A stretch of DNA of 64,000 bases from Phoenix dactylifera (lineage: Eukaryota; Streptophyta; Magnoliopsida; Arecales; Arecaceae): positions 7,551,605 through 7,615,604 of the forward strand of contig NC_052409.1 in the NCBI RefSeq assembly GCF_009389715.1. Reading direction: 5' to 3'. A model generated the notes under the pieces. The model saw nothing but the letters and a program-made list of their open reading frames with translations. It ran no database searches and was not told the origin of the DNA. Both the position numbers and the translations under genes were made by a program. Every line of letters starts with the position of its first letter. Position 1 is the first letter of the stretch. Positions 1 to 11,014 of the stretch are shown in pieces.

Positions 1-2341
1 CGTGACACCATCCCTCTAGTCTATGCCCGATACTAAACTCCAGAGAGGAGCAATCCCTACTACGCAGCCGCTGACCTGAGAGTGGGATTTCCAGGTATAT
101 CAATGCGCCCTTCTACTCACCCACCCCCAAAATCTTCAGAATAGAGTTCTTCACTACCAATCTAGTCTTCGGCTTGAAACATATAGCTGATTTAGACAAA
201 ATGACACACTGACCCGACACTGCACAATGGTCCCGGAGGATTCTGCTAATGACTTTCATGGCCTGCCGAGACGACTGGGCTAGCAATAAACAATCATCGA
301 CAAAGAACAAGTGAGAAATCGGAGCAACCCCCTCCATTGACCTGTAAACCTCTAACTCATGCATGGACACAACATGGCTAAAAGCTCTCGAGAATGCATC
401 CGCATAGATAATGAAGAGCAGGGGGGACAGGGGACATTCTTGGCGCAACCCTCTAAAAGACTCAAAGAAACAGGATGACGTTCCATTCACCAAAATGGCG
501 AAAGAAGCACCCCGCACACATCCCATGACCCAGCTGATCCATCTCTCGAGAACGCCATCCAAATCCCTGCAAAGACTGCTGCACAAGATCCCATCTCATC
601 CTGCCGTAGGCCCTCTCCATATCAAGCTTGATTCCCATCAAACTCCTCCTCATCGGGGCCCTGCGAAGGTCAAACATAAACTCCTGAGCAATAAGCACAT
701 TATCTGTGATACTCCGTCCTCCCACAAAAGCCCTCTGCTCCGGACTAATCAACCTCGGAAGAATGTCCCTCAACCTAACAGCAAGTATCTTTGCCGTAGC
801 CTTGTACAGGGTCATGCACAGGCTAATCGGGTGAAAATAGCCCGGCTCAGTAGTATCCTACCGCTTCGGTATCAATGTGATGAATGTCCTCTGCCAGTCA
901 GTAGACAGTGTAACTGTACTGAAGAACTGTTGTATGACTGTCATCACATCTTGTCCCACAATCGTCCAATACCTCTAAAAGAACAACAGAGGAAAGCCGT
1001 CCGGCCCTGGGACCTTGTCCCCCTCAAGGGACCAGACCGTCTCCCTAATCTTCCTCTTCGATACCGGTCTGATGAGTGCTGCAGTCTCCTCCTCCGTCGC
1101 CCCAATCATAGGCCTCGGGGTATCCACTAGGCTCCCACTCCCTATCTTCTCAGTCCACCTAGCCCTAAAAAAAATCTCCAAAATCCTCGGAATCATATCT
1201 GAATCCTCCGACAACTGTCCATCCTCACCTCTGATGACTCTAATCATGTTCTGATGCCTTCTGATCAATGTCGCCTGATGGAAGAATCTGGTATTCCGAT
1301 CCCTCTTCAAAATCCACTGTACTCTTGACTTCTGTCTCCAAAGTATCTCCTGCTGTCTGAGAAGGAAATATGTAGTGCCAAGTGTGATTTGAGCTCCCCC
1401 ACCTCCTCCGATAAACCTCTACTCTGTACCTCTTAAGACTGTAATCTGGTAATGGCCTCCTCTGAGTCCTCAATCCTTTTGAAAATATTCCCCACCTCCT
1501 CACGGTTCCATCTTCTCAGCCGCCTCGTCAATTCTAGCCTCTGGGATATCCGGTACATAGCATCTCCCTTGACTGGTATCCTCCATGCCTCACTAACCAT
1601 CTTCCAGGATCGCGGATAACCAAGCCAGAACTTCTCAACTCTAAAAGGGAAACAGACAGGAATAAGCTCCTTAGTACTCACTAGTAATGGACAGTGGTCC
1701 GACGCTATCCTCGGTAGGTGTCTAACATGATGATCTGAAAAGCACTGAACCCACCCAGCAGTAGCACAAGCTCTGTCTAGTCTCTCCCACACTCGAGCCC
1801 GTCCCTGCTGATTATTGCACCAAGTGAACCTCGGGCCCAAGAAGCCCAGATCAACCAATCCATTTGAGTCAATAAATTTCTGAAACTCCTTAATCTTCTT
1901 TTTGTAAGTGAATGGTCCCTCCCCCATCTTCTCCTGAGGACCGACAATGTAGTTGAAGTCACCTGCCACCAACATCGGGTGACCCTGACTGATTATTTGG
2001 GAGGCCTCCTCCCACAAAATCCTCCTCTCCCTAAAATTAGTGCTAGCACACATAGTTGCAAGGACCCATAGTTGCAAGGACCCATGGAGTGCTACTACCT
2101 TCCGAGATTACCATAATCATCTCTTGAATACAAACATTGAAGACATCAATTCTATACTTGCTCTAAGCCCAAGTAACAATAATACCTTCTGACAAGCCTT
2201 GAGACTCCACTGCATAAAAATCCCACGACCTCGGCACCGCCCTCTTTGCCTTCTGTAGATTACTCCCCGATAACCGAATCTACAATAAAACACAAATGTC
2301 TTGGTTGTGTTATTGGACCAACCTGCAGAAAGCCGGGGCAA
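1..2341 (-). pseudogene. LINE ORF2 (endonuclease and reverse transcriptase), broken and cut by the window edge
   Basis: ORF2 supplies target nicking and reverse transcription. Seen on the minus strand: an APE-type endonuclease C-terminal half at 2077-1433 with GDFN and SDHCPL motifs; a linker at 1503-975; and reverse transcriptase at 815-113, with QRAFVGGRSITDN, the palm-domain KLDMERAYGRM segment, and FVDD where plant L1 elements usually have FADD. The endonuclease N-terminus lies between about 2341 and 2077 in poor condition. The frame changes at least four times. Sequence 1-112 still reads as LINE (the segment after the catalytic domain), so the element continues to the left. Confidence 0.85.
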
Positions 2342-2666
2342 AGGAAGGCTTCCCCGCTCTTTGGCAATTTCATATGAGCAACTTCATGATGCACTCAACG
2401 AAGCGGCACGGCCCACTTCCCCGAAACTGCTACCACAAGATACCTCCACGCTCATCTCCCCTTCATTCACCACAACATTGTGATTTGCCTCCTTTGCAGA
2501 AGCCATCATATGGAGCAATAGTTGAAGATGCCTCCCTTCATTGTTCACCTGTGCCAATTGGCACGCCAGGTCTACAGGGCCCTTACCACAGCCCTCTGAT
2601 CCCTCTTGTTGCCCTCCAACAGGCATTCCTCTTCCACCACAGTCGAGCTCCCCTCTCTACACATGG

Positions 2667-4751
2667 TGTTGCCCAGTAGATACAACCCAAGAGGGGGGGG
2701 GGGGGGTGAATTGGGTCTTTTAAATCTTTTAACCTACTTCTTAAAGTTTTTGATTAATTATGCTAAGTTGTATAGATGCACAGTGAAAGTTAAACTTAGC
2801 AACAGTTTGATGTATAGAATGTGACTTGATTGAATATGCTTGCAACTAAAGGATGTGCGGATAAGAGTTAAGCAAGCAATTTATCTAAGTAAGTAAGTGC
2901 GTTAGTTAGACAATGACAAGAGGCATTACAAACACAACAAACATATAGTGGTTCGGTGCACCCCAGCACCTACATCCACTCCCCAAGACCTCTTGGGAAT
3001 TTCACTATAATCCTACAGATTACAGCCGGTTGTTTTACAAGCTCACAACCCAACTTGTTGTTTTACGAGGTCACAACGAACTCGGTCGGTTTTCCCAGGC
3101 TCACCGACTAGAACCACCCCGATTGTTTTTCCGGGATCACAATCGAACCCTTACACCGTTGGTTTCAACCTAGGCTCACCAACAAACCTATTACCGTTGG
3201 TTTTTCCTTTGGCTCACCAACAAACCTTAACCCCTTGATTTAATCCCTTGATTGAATCAAGTTACAAGATATTAAAACAAAGGTTTAAAAACAAATCAAA
3301 GCTTCTTAAACAAGCAAATATAACAATATAACCAAATAGAGTAAAGAGAAGCCCTCAAACGAGTTTTGAAGATGAAGGAGCTCGGCTTCTTCTTTACTTG
3401 ACCCTCTTCTGATTTGGCACGAAGTAGAGGATCACCGAGGCAGCACACGGATGGAGAGGAAGCTTTGGGATTCGCTTGGATGCTCTTCTTCTCTCTATTT
3501 CACTTTGGATGGCCCTTTTGTGCTTATGAGAGATTTCTCTTGTAATCTCTTTGAGATCTCTTCTCTAAATGTTCTTTCCCACTTCCATAAGTTCTTCCCT
3601 AGCTCTCTTCTTGTTTTTATAGCTTTAGATGGCGTGGAAACAAGAATATAGCCGTTAGAGACAAAAATAGAGCCGTTGGACATAGTCTGCACTTCCTGAC
3701 AATATTACCGTTGGGATCGGAGTCGACTCGCGCGATCAGGAGTCGACTCGTCTGTTGCAGGAGTCGACTCGTGCTTTACTGAAGACGACTCGGCCACTGT
3801 TCCAAATTTGAATTATTGTGCATCCTCGACTGGGAGTCGACTCGTCTTAACCTGGAGTCGACTCGCCAACATCTGGAGCTGACTTGGCATCTTCGGAGTC
3901 GGCTCATCCCATGAATTCAGAGGACATACTTTCTGATTTTCTTCCTCGAGTCGACTCGGATTCTCTTGGAGTCGACTCGGCTCTCAGAGCCCGAAAACTG
4001 ATCCTCTGCATTTTTGGCTTGTCTGGTCTTGGAGTCGACTCAAACTGTTCCGGAGTCGACTCGGCTCTCAGTTTCCGAAACACAGCCTTCTGCCATTTTG
4101 GTGTAGCGCTGCCTTGGAGTCGACTCGAGCTGTCTGGGAGTCGACTCGAATCTCAGAGTCCGAAAACTGTCCTCTGATTTTTTCTTTGTGTTCCACTGAG
4201 AGTCGACTCTCGCTTTCTTTGGAGTCGACCTGCCAACCATTGGAGTCGACTCGCATTCCACAGGAGTCGACTCGAATCTCAGGGTCGAAAATCGCTCTCT
4301 GACTTTTGCCTTGTTTTCCTTAGGAGTTGACTTGCCAGCTATTGGAGTCGACTCGAGTTCTTTAGGAGTCGACTCGCCTCTCAGGGTCCAAAATATCTTT
4401 TCTGTCTTTCTGTCTGTTACTCCCTGGAGTCGACTCGTTCTACTCTGGAGCTGACTCGACAAGCATCGGAGTTGACTCGAATTCCTCAGGAGTCGACTCG
4501 AAGACTATTCTTTTGAATTTTCCTTTGAATTTGCTCCTCCAAATTGAATCCTTTGAACTTGAAACTTGGGCCAATAATTTGTAACTTTCTTCCAACTTTT
4601 CTTGAGAGCTTTGGAGGCCTTCTTGTGTTCTTCCAACTTGCTATGTTCCTTGCAAAATAAATATCTTTCTCCTTGCAACACAAACATTAGTATTTATACT
4701 TCAAGGTTTTGTGATCATCAAAATCAATCTTTAAATCAATCTTTGGGTCAT
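2667..4751. mobile_element. 2.1 kb non-coding element inserted in the LINE, flanked by CACATGG
   Basis: The segment separates two parts of the LINE. It is bounded by the 7 bp direct repeat CACATGG (2660-2666 and 4752-4758). When the insert is skipped, the LINE reading across the join stays open locally on the minus strand, which supports these ends. The insert starts with a short AAC-CCAAGAG motif followed by a run of about 13 G, contains several GGTTG/GGCTCACCAAC-type short repeats at 2940-3240, then a palindrome array at 3716-4502. No coding capacity is visible and the ends do not form an obvious inverted repeat, so I cannot assign a superfamily; the exact ends are an inference. Confidence 0.6.
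3716..4502. repeat. Array of about 24 GAGTCGACTC palindromic units
   Basis: A 10 bp perfect palindrome, GAGTCGACTC, usually followed by G, recurs about every 20-60 bp; I count roughly 24 units of which about 17 are perfect and the rest differ by one or two bases. From about 3970 onward a longer unit of 85-125 bp is superimposed: two palindromes plus a spacer beginning TCTCAGRGTCCRAAA (near 3978, 4072, 4153, 4277 and 4379). Reading frames through the array repeat the tripeptide VDS on both strands, which is a by-product of the palindrome and not a protein. Confidence 0.9.
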
Positions 4752-4843
4752 CACATGGCCCTCCTTTGCTAAATCCCCCTGCATTGTGCCCTGTGCCAAA
4801 TGGCACGCTACAGGGTCCGGGGAGTTTGATGCAGGTTGGTTGG

Positions 4844-6791
4844 TCACCGTGGCCGCTGAGGAGGAATGAAGAAAGGGCCACCGGGTGGAGCCTTCAGCAC
4901 CCGCATCAGCATCCCCAGGTTTGCCATCGACGTCGCCATTGTTTGGATGTCATGCCAACCGGCACGCCTTACCCAATGAAATCCCATCCAATCCACTTGT
5001 GCCATCCCCCACTCGTTGCTCTTCATCCCTTCCACCCACAGATAGAGACCTCCCATGTCCGGAAAAAGTAGGCTCGTCTGGCCCGGAGTCCTGCCCGTCG
5101 CCGTCCGCTTCCTCCAGCCAGTCGTCACTGGCATAGCCTGAGACACCCCCCTCCAAGGCTTCTTTGGGGTCCTCGGTTTTCGGCTCTCCTCGGCTTCGGT
5201 TACTCCGATCCGGCGGCTGCATGTTGCTGCCAGGGGTGGAGGCGAACTTCGGCTCCGCCGGCGAACCCCTTCCACCCCGCGCTGTCACTCGGAGCTTGTA
5301 ATCGGGCGGGAGATTGCCGGACCCAACACCCCTGGGAGCAAGGGCCTGAGCGAAGATGAAGACGTCTGGCCATCCAAAGCCTGGGACGAATGGGCCTTGG
5401 AGAAGTCACTAGGCCACTTGAGCGAGCTTGCATCTGGGCCGGCCCGTTGGACTCCTTCGGTAGGCCAACTGAAGGGCCTCTCCCAATAGGTGCCTCCCGT
5501 TGGGCCTCTACTAGGCCCTTCCCAGCCCAGCCTGAGTGGGAGACCATCGTCCCAATGGTGCCCCCGCCCACTGCAATCCCGTTCGAATCCATGATTCCGC
5601 CTGCTATATCGCCTACTATTGGCTTCTCCGACGATCGCTGCTGGGCCACTTTGGATGGAGTTTGCCACCCCTCCAGGTCTGGCGGTGAGATGGGTAGGTT
5701 CGACCCTTTTCCACTTGGGTTCGGAGCCAAGACAGGAGGGCCCTGTGCCAAGCCGGAGCTGGTCGGGCCCTCAGGCTTCTTCCCTCCCTTTCCGGCCATC
5801 CAGCTTGGGCGCCCTTGCATGCTCGATGCGGTGTAGCCAGCCATGGGCCATACAACAAGTTTCCTTCCTTCTCAGATTCCGTTCCCCCCACCGGAATGGT
5901 GGTCTTCAGTGGTGTTCTCCCTTCTCTGGCGCTTCCGTCTCCGCTACTTCCTCTTATCTCCTCCTCAACCGCCGCCGCACTAGGGTTGGACACACATTTT
6001 GCCCTTCTATGGCCAACATGCCCACATCTGAAGCAAAACTTAGGCATGTTCTCATATACGAACGCCTGCCAGAATTTTTCCTTGCGACCCTCCACAACAC
6101 CATTAACAAACATGCCTGGCTTAAGGGGAGCGTTGATATCTAACTCGATCTTCACCCTAGCGAATCCCCGCTTCTTCCCCTGATCCGTGACACCGTCCAA
6201 TGCTAGAGGTCTCCCTGCCCTGGCCGCCATGCGGAGTATTATCTCCTTCTCCCAATAGTCCAGGGGCAAACGGGGAAGTCGTAGCCACACCACCACTCTA
6301 CCAACCTTGGATGCTCTGGTGATGTAGTTTGGCCTCCATCTCTCCATAACAAACAGTTGACCGGCCACCAGCCACGGACCACTCATCAGGGCGGCGTCTC
6401 GATCCTTCTCGCAGGCAAATCGGACGGTAAGAACACCATCCGACATAGTAAAGCATTCCACCTCATAGGCCAGATTTTCCCTCCGTCGTACCTCCCTCGC
6501 CACCCAGTCGACCGGTACCTTCCTTCTGATGCTCCACATGAACACCGTCGTGCTCTGCCATGGTCTTCTTATCTTCTCCAACAGCTCTGCTGGCACCTCG
6601 AAGATCTCTATAAACGATCTCTGTAATGCTTCCAACTCTTCATTGGAGATCCGATCGTTGGTCCACAATGTGTGCCTCGTCGGGCCCTTTGCCACATTCT
6701 GGGGAGCTTGGCGCCTCACCTCCTCCAGCCTTCCTGTTTCCAGAGGCTCCTTACCCTTCGACCTGCTTCCAGGCATCTTCGCATCCCACAC
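4844..6791 (-). pseudogene. LINE ORF1 (DUF4283 plus zinc-knuckle RNA-binding protein), broken
   Basis: The first 391 codons (6791 down to 5616) are open. They contain a DUF4283-type domain at about residues 55-215 and a CCHC zinc knuckle, CFRCGHVGHRRAKC, near residue 265, the standard layout of plant L1 ORF1 nucleic-acid-binding proteins. The start at 6791 follows the CT-rich leader and gives the full DUF4283 domain. From about 5840 the Gly/Pro/Ser-rich C-terminal region continues in a second frame (5844-5200) and then a third (5288-4950), so at least two frameshifts have accumulated. The reading then meets the inserted element at 4751 and resumes beyond it near 2660. Confidence 0.8.
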
Positions 6792-6880
6792 CTATTCGGC
6801 GAAATGCCTCAGATCGCACGATTGTTGACGCGGCTCTCTCTCTCTCCTCCCTCTCTCTCTCTCTCTAGCGAAAAAGTTTC

Positions 6881-7960
6881 CTCCTAATATGTTTTGAAGC
6901 TCCAATATTGTCGCTGCACAATTTATTATGAATCATTTTCCAGGGCAAACTTACATTCTTATAAACTGCACAAGGATCAAAAGTTACATTTTAGAGGTAT
7001 CTAATCTATAGTTCTATACATTTAAGTGGATAGAAATACATGATTTATATCAATTTAATGCATTATAGCGAATACTATGACTGCTAATTTGAGAATTCGC
7101 TCTATTGTTAATGAACCATATACCTTAAAAAAATGTAATAACCAGAGTCCAAGCATATGTTTGTTTCTGAACCATAAATGACCTCACAACATTTCACCGT
7201 GTCATTAAATCCACTTATATTTCATTCCATCGACATATCCGGGACCTTAAACATATATAAGAACTGAGAACTCAATGGCCTCTGGCATTTCTAGTAGTGG
7301 TGGTGTGTGGCATTATCTGGGAGCTCCTCTCTCTGGAAAACAAATCATGTTTTTTTTTTTACTTTGGTTATTCAGTGGACAAGATTCATGGCAGACTTGA
7401 GAGAGATAAGATTCATGGCAGACTTGAGAGATAGAAATGGCGTCAATTCCTTGATACGCTGCTGCAAGTGTTTCAGTGCGAGTCAGTGTTGGCTAGAACA
7501 TGAGCTCTTTTTTTATGGGGTCTTTCTTTCTGACAAAAAGGAAATAGCATTTGGTCGCATGCGATTCTACATGCAAACCCAAACATGTTGGAGGACTTGG
7601 ACTTCATCATCTAAGAACCAGATGAACAGCTCTCTTAGCTAAAGCAGTCAGTCAGCTAGTCCTTCATCTGATACTTTGTGGAGCCAAGTAGTAGGATCGA
7701 AGCATAGATTTAGAGGCTCTCGGGATGGTTACAGACGGGGTAAATGTTGTTCAGCTGTTTGGATGCTGCACCTATTATTAAACAGTTTCATCTGGATTAT
7801 TGGATGAAGAAATGATGGCAGCCTTTACGACCAACTGTGGTTCTCATGCAATGCTTGACACTCCCTTCGAGCTTCACTGAATTCACATGACTACCAAAAA
7901 GTAGGGGATATGATTACAGCTGAAAAAACCTGGGATTTCCCCAAGTCATCTTCTATGTTA
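6881..7960. other. Intergenic, no supported feature
   Basis: An open frame at 7307-7642 (+) has no recognisable domain and includes a perfect 22 bp tandem duplication near 7380-7425. I see no gene, RNA or complete repeat element here. Confidence 0.5.
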
Positions 7961-8758
7961 CCTCCTGAAAAGCCGGTATAGCAGATTGATGTCTCAATCT
8001 GGTATGACAATACAAAATTTGATATAGCAAAACAAAAGCTGACATGACAACTTAGAAACTGATGCGGTAGATCAAGAAGCTAGCGTAGCAAACTGATATG
8101 TTTGGCATTGCTAACGTAGCTAACTGACACAGTAGACTAATGCGTCTGCTGAAATGACTGACTAACATAACAAACTGGTATATCTGTTGATATGTTTGAC
8201 TAACAGGACAGACTGACGTGTCTGTCAATGTGGCAAATTAACTTGTTTAATGATGTAGCAGCGAGAAGACATATAGAAGATGATAGATGTAGTAGAGATA
8301 GAGCTCAGAGAGAAAACAATCGAAGATCGACAATCCTCGTATATAGAGATATGATGAAAGAGGAGCAAAAGATCTTGAACTGGATGCTGAAGGAGCTGAA
8401 GGTAGCAAATGAAATGGGAGATACAGAGAAAGGGGTCGAGCGACGGTGAGAAAAGACGACTAAAGATCTAAAGGCGAGAAAAAAAAATAGTAGAGAGGAT
8501 TTGCGGATCCATTAGAAAATAAAAAATCTTTGGATATTAATCTATCAAAAATAGATGATATGTAGATCTACTAATAAGATCTTCGAAAGTTGATTCATTA
8601 AAAAATAAAAGATCTGCAGACCCACAAAAAAATAAAGGATCTTCGGGTGTTGATTTACTTGAGAACAATGAGAGTCTTCAAAGACATGCCAACGACGGCC
8701 ATAACAAAGATAGAAGAGATGGTGGCAACAGATTAAGTGATCGGTAGCTCTAATACCA

Positions 8759-9084
8759 TGTTAAAATATTTGCAGAAAAAAATAAAAGACAAAGTGAGAG
8801 TGAAAAGAAATTTTATTACTCTATTCTAGTATATTCGATATATTTCAGGGATTATATATACTCGTGTAGACTCAATACAAAAAAATAATATAGACTGATA
8901 TAAGATTATGCTAATAAAGAAAAATAATACTCGCTCATATAAGTTGTTATGTGATCCTTAAAATCACTCTAATAAGATCATACTAACAAAAAATAATAAT
9001 ACTAATCAATACAGGATTGCACTAATAAAAAAAAAATTATGGGCTAATACAGGTTATTATGTGATCCCTAAAATTACGCTAACA
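8759..9084 (-). repeat. LTR of the TRIM-like element (copy 1)
   Basis: 326 bp, plus-strand ends TGTTAAAATATTTGC and ACGCTAACA. A purine-rich stretch lies just beyond 9084 and the primer site lies just before 8759, which fixes the orientation as minus. Confidence 0.65.
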
Positions 9085-9424
9085 TCTCTGTCAAATTCAA
9101 AATGGTATTATAGGTGCCAATTTGAGTTATAAACCAGATCACGAATGCATCCAGAAACTCATGTACTAGATCAAAAGCAGAAGTAGTAGCTTAGAAGCTG
9201 ACGTGATAAATTAGGACTGAGCAATATAGAGACTGGTGTGGTAGTAGATTAAGAGCTAACATGGCAGCATAGAGCCTAATGTGGCAGAACATAAACTGTT
9301 ATAGCAACTTAGAAGCTGATGTAGTAGATTAGGAGTTGATATAGCAACTCAAAATCTAATATAGCAAACTGATGTGTCCAGCTGATATGATAATACAAAA
9401 TTTGTTATGGTAGAACAGAATGAT

Positions 9425-11014
9425 TGTCACGCCATCAGGTCTAGCGCGTGGGGGCACGCCGCATGGACGCTCGGTCCAAGCTTCGGCCGTGCGCAGGTGG
9501 CACGGCAGGGCCGGGCGCGACGGAAGCTGTGTGCAGGTGGCACAGCGGGCATGGATGTTCGGCCCATGTTTTGGCCGCGCGCAGGAGGGCGCAGCAGGGT
9601 CGGGCAAAAGGCTGTGCGGAGGGCGTGCACAGCCGGCATGGGCACTGCCCTGCGCGCAGGACAGATGCCTGCCAAAGGCTGGCCATGAGGAGACCAAGTC
9701 GGGCTTGGGAGCATCGGCGCGCGGGCGAGCGTGTCGAAGTTTGGCCATGCCAAGGCCAGGCGCGCGCAGGGCGCGCACACAGAGTTGGCATGGGGCTGGC
9801 CTGGCGCACAATACGCGCGCACACAGGCCAGGCCGTGCGCCCGCGCATACACGACTGGACGGCTTGAACGGATGGCGCGCGCAACGCGCGCGGACGGGCC
9901 GGATGGCGCGCGCGGGCGACGCGCGCCGACGGGCCGAATGGCGTGCGCGGGCGACGCGCGCGGATGGGCCGGATGCGGCAAACCTCGCCGAGACCAAATG
10001 GGGCTGCACGCAGGCGCGCGCGCAGCCGACCGCCGTGGCAATGATGAGCGCGCGCAGTCCGAATGCCGTGCGGTGCCTTGGTGTGACAGCTGACCAGGCT
10101 AGGCGACAGCGGCCTGGACTGCAGCCAGACCGCAAGACACCCAGCCAGACCAAGCGACATGGGGCTGCCGGCTGATCTGGACACGCGGGCGGACAAGGAA
10201 CCAAAGGTGCTGGGCGGACAAGGCCATGGCTGGTTGGCTGACTTGGCTGATGACACATGGGCTGAGCCTAGAATCAAGAAACGGTTGCAACAGCTAACCG
10301 AAGTCAGTTGGGGGAGTTGCAACCGACTCAACTGAAATAGTTAGGTGGTTAATTGGTTAGGCGGTTGGATGGGCTCAACTACCTTGTAACTGCCTATGTA
10401 ACCGACCCAAGGGATGCCTATAAAAGAGCTTGGGTTCTGGCCGGTTGAGAGAAGGAAGGAAGGCTCTTAGGCTAGCTTGTGAAGGGCTTGGTTGAGAGCT
10501 GAAGTTGGAATTCCTGTGGAGTCTGAGAGAGCTTAGGCTAAGGTGAGCTCGGGCACTTGGAGGATTTCTGGGTGCAGGCCGAGTGTGGGACTCCAAGAAA
10601 AAGGGTTTGCCTTGAGGGATTCCATCGGCCAACACTTAGGCCAAGTGTGGCTAAGTGCAGGCCACGGCCAAGGGGTGTTTGGCCGAGCCAATTGTGTGGG
10701 CTGGAAGGGTTTTTCGGAGCATCGGAAGCTAAGCTATTCCCTCGGCTTGTGAGGGAGGATTTTGCAATGATAAGTGGAAATGAAAGGCTCCTTTCCCTTC
10801 ATCCTCGTGCATCTCTGAGATAGGGTGTGTGAGTGATTGGCTAAGTGTCCAAGGGTTGGGCCGAAGGCGTGCCGGGTTGATCTTAAGCTGTGAGCAAGTG
10901 TGGAAGGTTGACTGAGGCTTTGGCAGGGGCATTGCCTTAGTGCCGCACACCAAAAAGAGGGAGAACTTAAGAAAAATTTGGTTACTCCATTCCGACCTTT
11001 TCAAGGGTGTGACA
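9425..11014 (+). repeat. 5' LTR of the gypsy chromovirus
   Basis: 1590 bp, begins TGTCACGCC and ends GGTGTGACA, giving a 6 bp terminal inverted TGTCAC/GTGACA. The first half is extremely GC-rich with a GCGCGC-based minisatellite at about 9850-9990 (units of 31-35 bp). A TATA box (CCTATAAAAG, 10417-10426) marks the likely transcription start region. Confidence 0.9.

Larger units (their letters stand above)
1..6880 (-). mobile_element. Degraded L1-type LINE, left end outside the window
   Basis: Read on the minus strand this is a plant L1-clade non-LTR retrotransposon. It has a CT-rich leader (about 6836-6868), ORF1 from 6791, then ORF2 with endonuclease and reverse transcriptase running through position 1, so the RNase H part and tail are outside the window. 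A 2.1 kb element at 2667-4751 interrupts it. Reading frames change several times in both ORFs and stops are present, so it is dead. No poly(A) tail or target-site duplication can be seen because the 3' end is off-window. Confidence 0.9.

Noticed and set aside
411-1130. Long plus-strand frame of 239 codons
   Set aside because: It is antisense to the LINE reverse transcriptase, which has clear motifs on the minus strand.
3884-4462. Frames with repeated VDS on both strands that look like a repetitive protein
   Set aside because: They follow from the GAGTCGACTC palindrome array, which reads VDS in either direction; spacers are not protein-like.
8228-8449. 73-codon frame, with a relative at 17956-18144
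   Set aside because: Both lie in the internal region of the TRIM-like element, in the antisense direction; the shared sequence is explained by the repeat.
9356-10331. Several long Ala/Arg/Pro-rich frames on both strands
   Set aside because: They lie in the GC-rich U3 part of the gypsy LTR and occur again in the 3' LTR; high GC content removes stops.
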